Made by a program: the position numbers and the translations under genes
The notes under the pieces: generated by a model
What the model saw: the letters and a program-made list of their open reading frames with translations, nothing else
Databases searched by the model: none
Told to the model about the DNA's origin: nothing
Shown here: in pieces, positions 63,619-64,000 of the stretch
How positions within the stretch are numbered: position 1 is the stretch's first letter
Layout of the letters: each line of letters opens with the position of its first letter
Origin: Nocardioides baekrokdamisoli
GTDB lineage: Bacteria > Actinomycetota > Actinomycetes > Propionibacteriales > Nocardioidaceae
DNA: 64,000 nt
Assembly (NCBI RefSeq): GCF_003945325.1
Contig: NZ_AP019307.1
Location: 2,294,001 to 2,358,000 of the forward strand
Reading direction: 5' to 3'

Positions 63619-64000
63619 GTAGGACACGCACCACGGCGTGGAGCGTGGCGGGTGTCGCCGCGGCTGCGGCAGCAGGCGCCGGCGTACGCGCGGGGATCCG
63701 GGGCCGCCGTCGCCGGCAGTCGGTCGACGTCCCGCTCGATGGCACCGCTCTGGGCACCCTCCACTCCCGTGCGCGGACGGTCGTTGCCAGCGACGGTGTC
63801 CCGCTGCATGTCGAGGTGGACGAGGCGGACAGCGAGATCACCCTGGTCTTCATCCACGGCTACTGCCTCAACCTGGACTGCTGGCACTTCCAGCGCGCGG
63901 CGTACCGCGGACTTGTCCGGAGCGTGTTCTACGACCAGCGCAGCCACGGACGCAGCGGCCGATCGAGCGCGACCGGTACCACGATTGATCAGCTCGGCCG
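63615..64000 (+). CDS. Alpha/beta hydrolase, N-terminal part (runs off the window)
   Basis: ATG 63615 overlaps the alr stop (ATGA), and the frame is open to the window end (128 codons). A hydrophobic Ala-rich segment near the N-terminus (SVAGVAAAAAAGAG) may anchor it. The alpha/beta hydrolase core begins TVVASDGVPLHVEV with the oxyanion strand LVFIHGYCLNLDCWHFQ and FYDQRSHGRSG. The nucleophile elbow lies beyond the window. In related actinobacteria a hydrolase follows alr. Confidence 0.88.
   Translation, partial: MSRTRTTAWSVAGVAAAAAAGAGVRAGIRGRRRRQSVDVPLDGTALGTLHSRARTVVASDGVPLHVEVDEADSEITLVFIHGYCLNLDCWHFQRAAYRGLVRSVFYDQRSHGRSGRSSATGTTIDQLG

Overview
The window is a high-GC actinobacterial chromosome segment, most likely from a Nocardioidaceae-type member of Propionibacteriales. 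The evidence is the strong GC3 bias, the frequent GTACGC codon pair, mycothiol chemistry (mca), and gene order. Two blocks follow the Mycobacterium tuberculosis order as I remember it. The first is mfd-mazG-lipoprotein-eno-ftsB-DUF501-ppx-tRNA-Leu, matching Rv1020 to Rv1026/leuT. The second is cbs, metB, greA, DUF4307, mca, small membrane protein, DUF255, hemolysin-III, Z-isoprenyl transferase, phoH2 and fumC, matching Rv1077 to Rv1098. Most host genes look leaderless: a TANNNT -10 box sits 6-7 nt before the start codon, and this was used to settle several starts.

Layout. 1-10.7 kb: information and central metabolism (mfd, NUDIX-like, mazG, enolase, FtsB-like, Ppx, an unusual short tRNA-Leu(UAA), a BI-1 protein). 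10.7-19.4 kb: SGNH hydrolase, transsulfuration (cbs, metB), small housekeeping proteins, a TetR/P450 divergent pair with tandem operators, a GH16 glucanase and msrA. 19.4-25.4 kb: a RimK-type ligase carrying an RCK_C domain, divergent from a retropepsin-like protease and an AstE-like deacylase, then an AI-2E exporter, ilvA and greA. 25.4-27.2 kb: DUF4307 and mca around a symmetric inverted repeat.

27.2-36.1 kb: an 8.1-kb Tn554-type element (two tyrosine recombinases plus a DUF6262/TnpC protein) is inserted exactly after the Asp-His codons of a DUF1524 HNH lipoprotein gene. The two halves of that gene flank it. Its cargo is an ECF-type sigma factor, a probable anti-sigma protein, a secreted trypsin-like protease, a small lipoprotein that may be a protease inhibitor, and a second secreted HNH-like lipoprotein.

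36-47.6 kb: accessory metabolism (DUF475 and FUSC membrane proteins, GMC oxidoreductase, SDR, PucR regulator, acyl-CoA ligase, DUF3556, phytoene-desaturase-like enzyme) placed between genes that are neighbours in M. tuberculosis. 47.6-64 kb: DUF255, TrhA, isoprenyl transferase, PIN-PhoH, a wall transglycosylase-like protein, M1 peptidase, two unrelated fumarases with a rhomboid protease between them, a phosphoesterase, and the nnr-alr wall/repair operon running off the end.

Several intergenic spaces hold long, near-perfect inverted repeats. Two of them share a nearly identical 71-bp core but have different arms, each arm perfectly complementary to its own partner. This suggests a dispersed element selected for structure rather than arm sequence.
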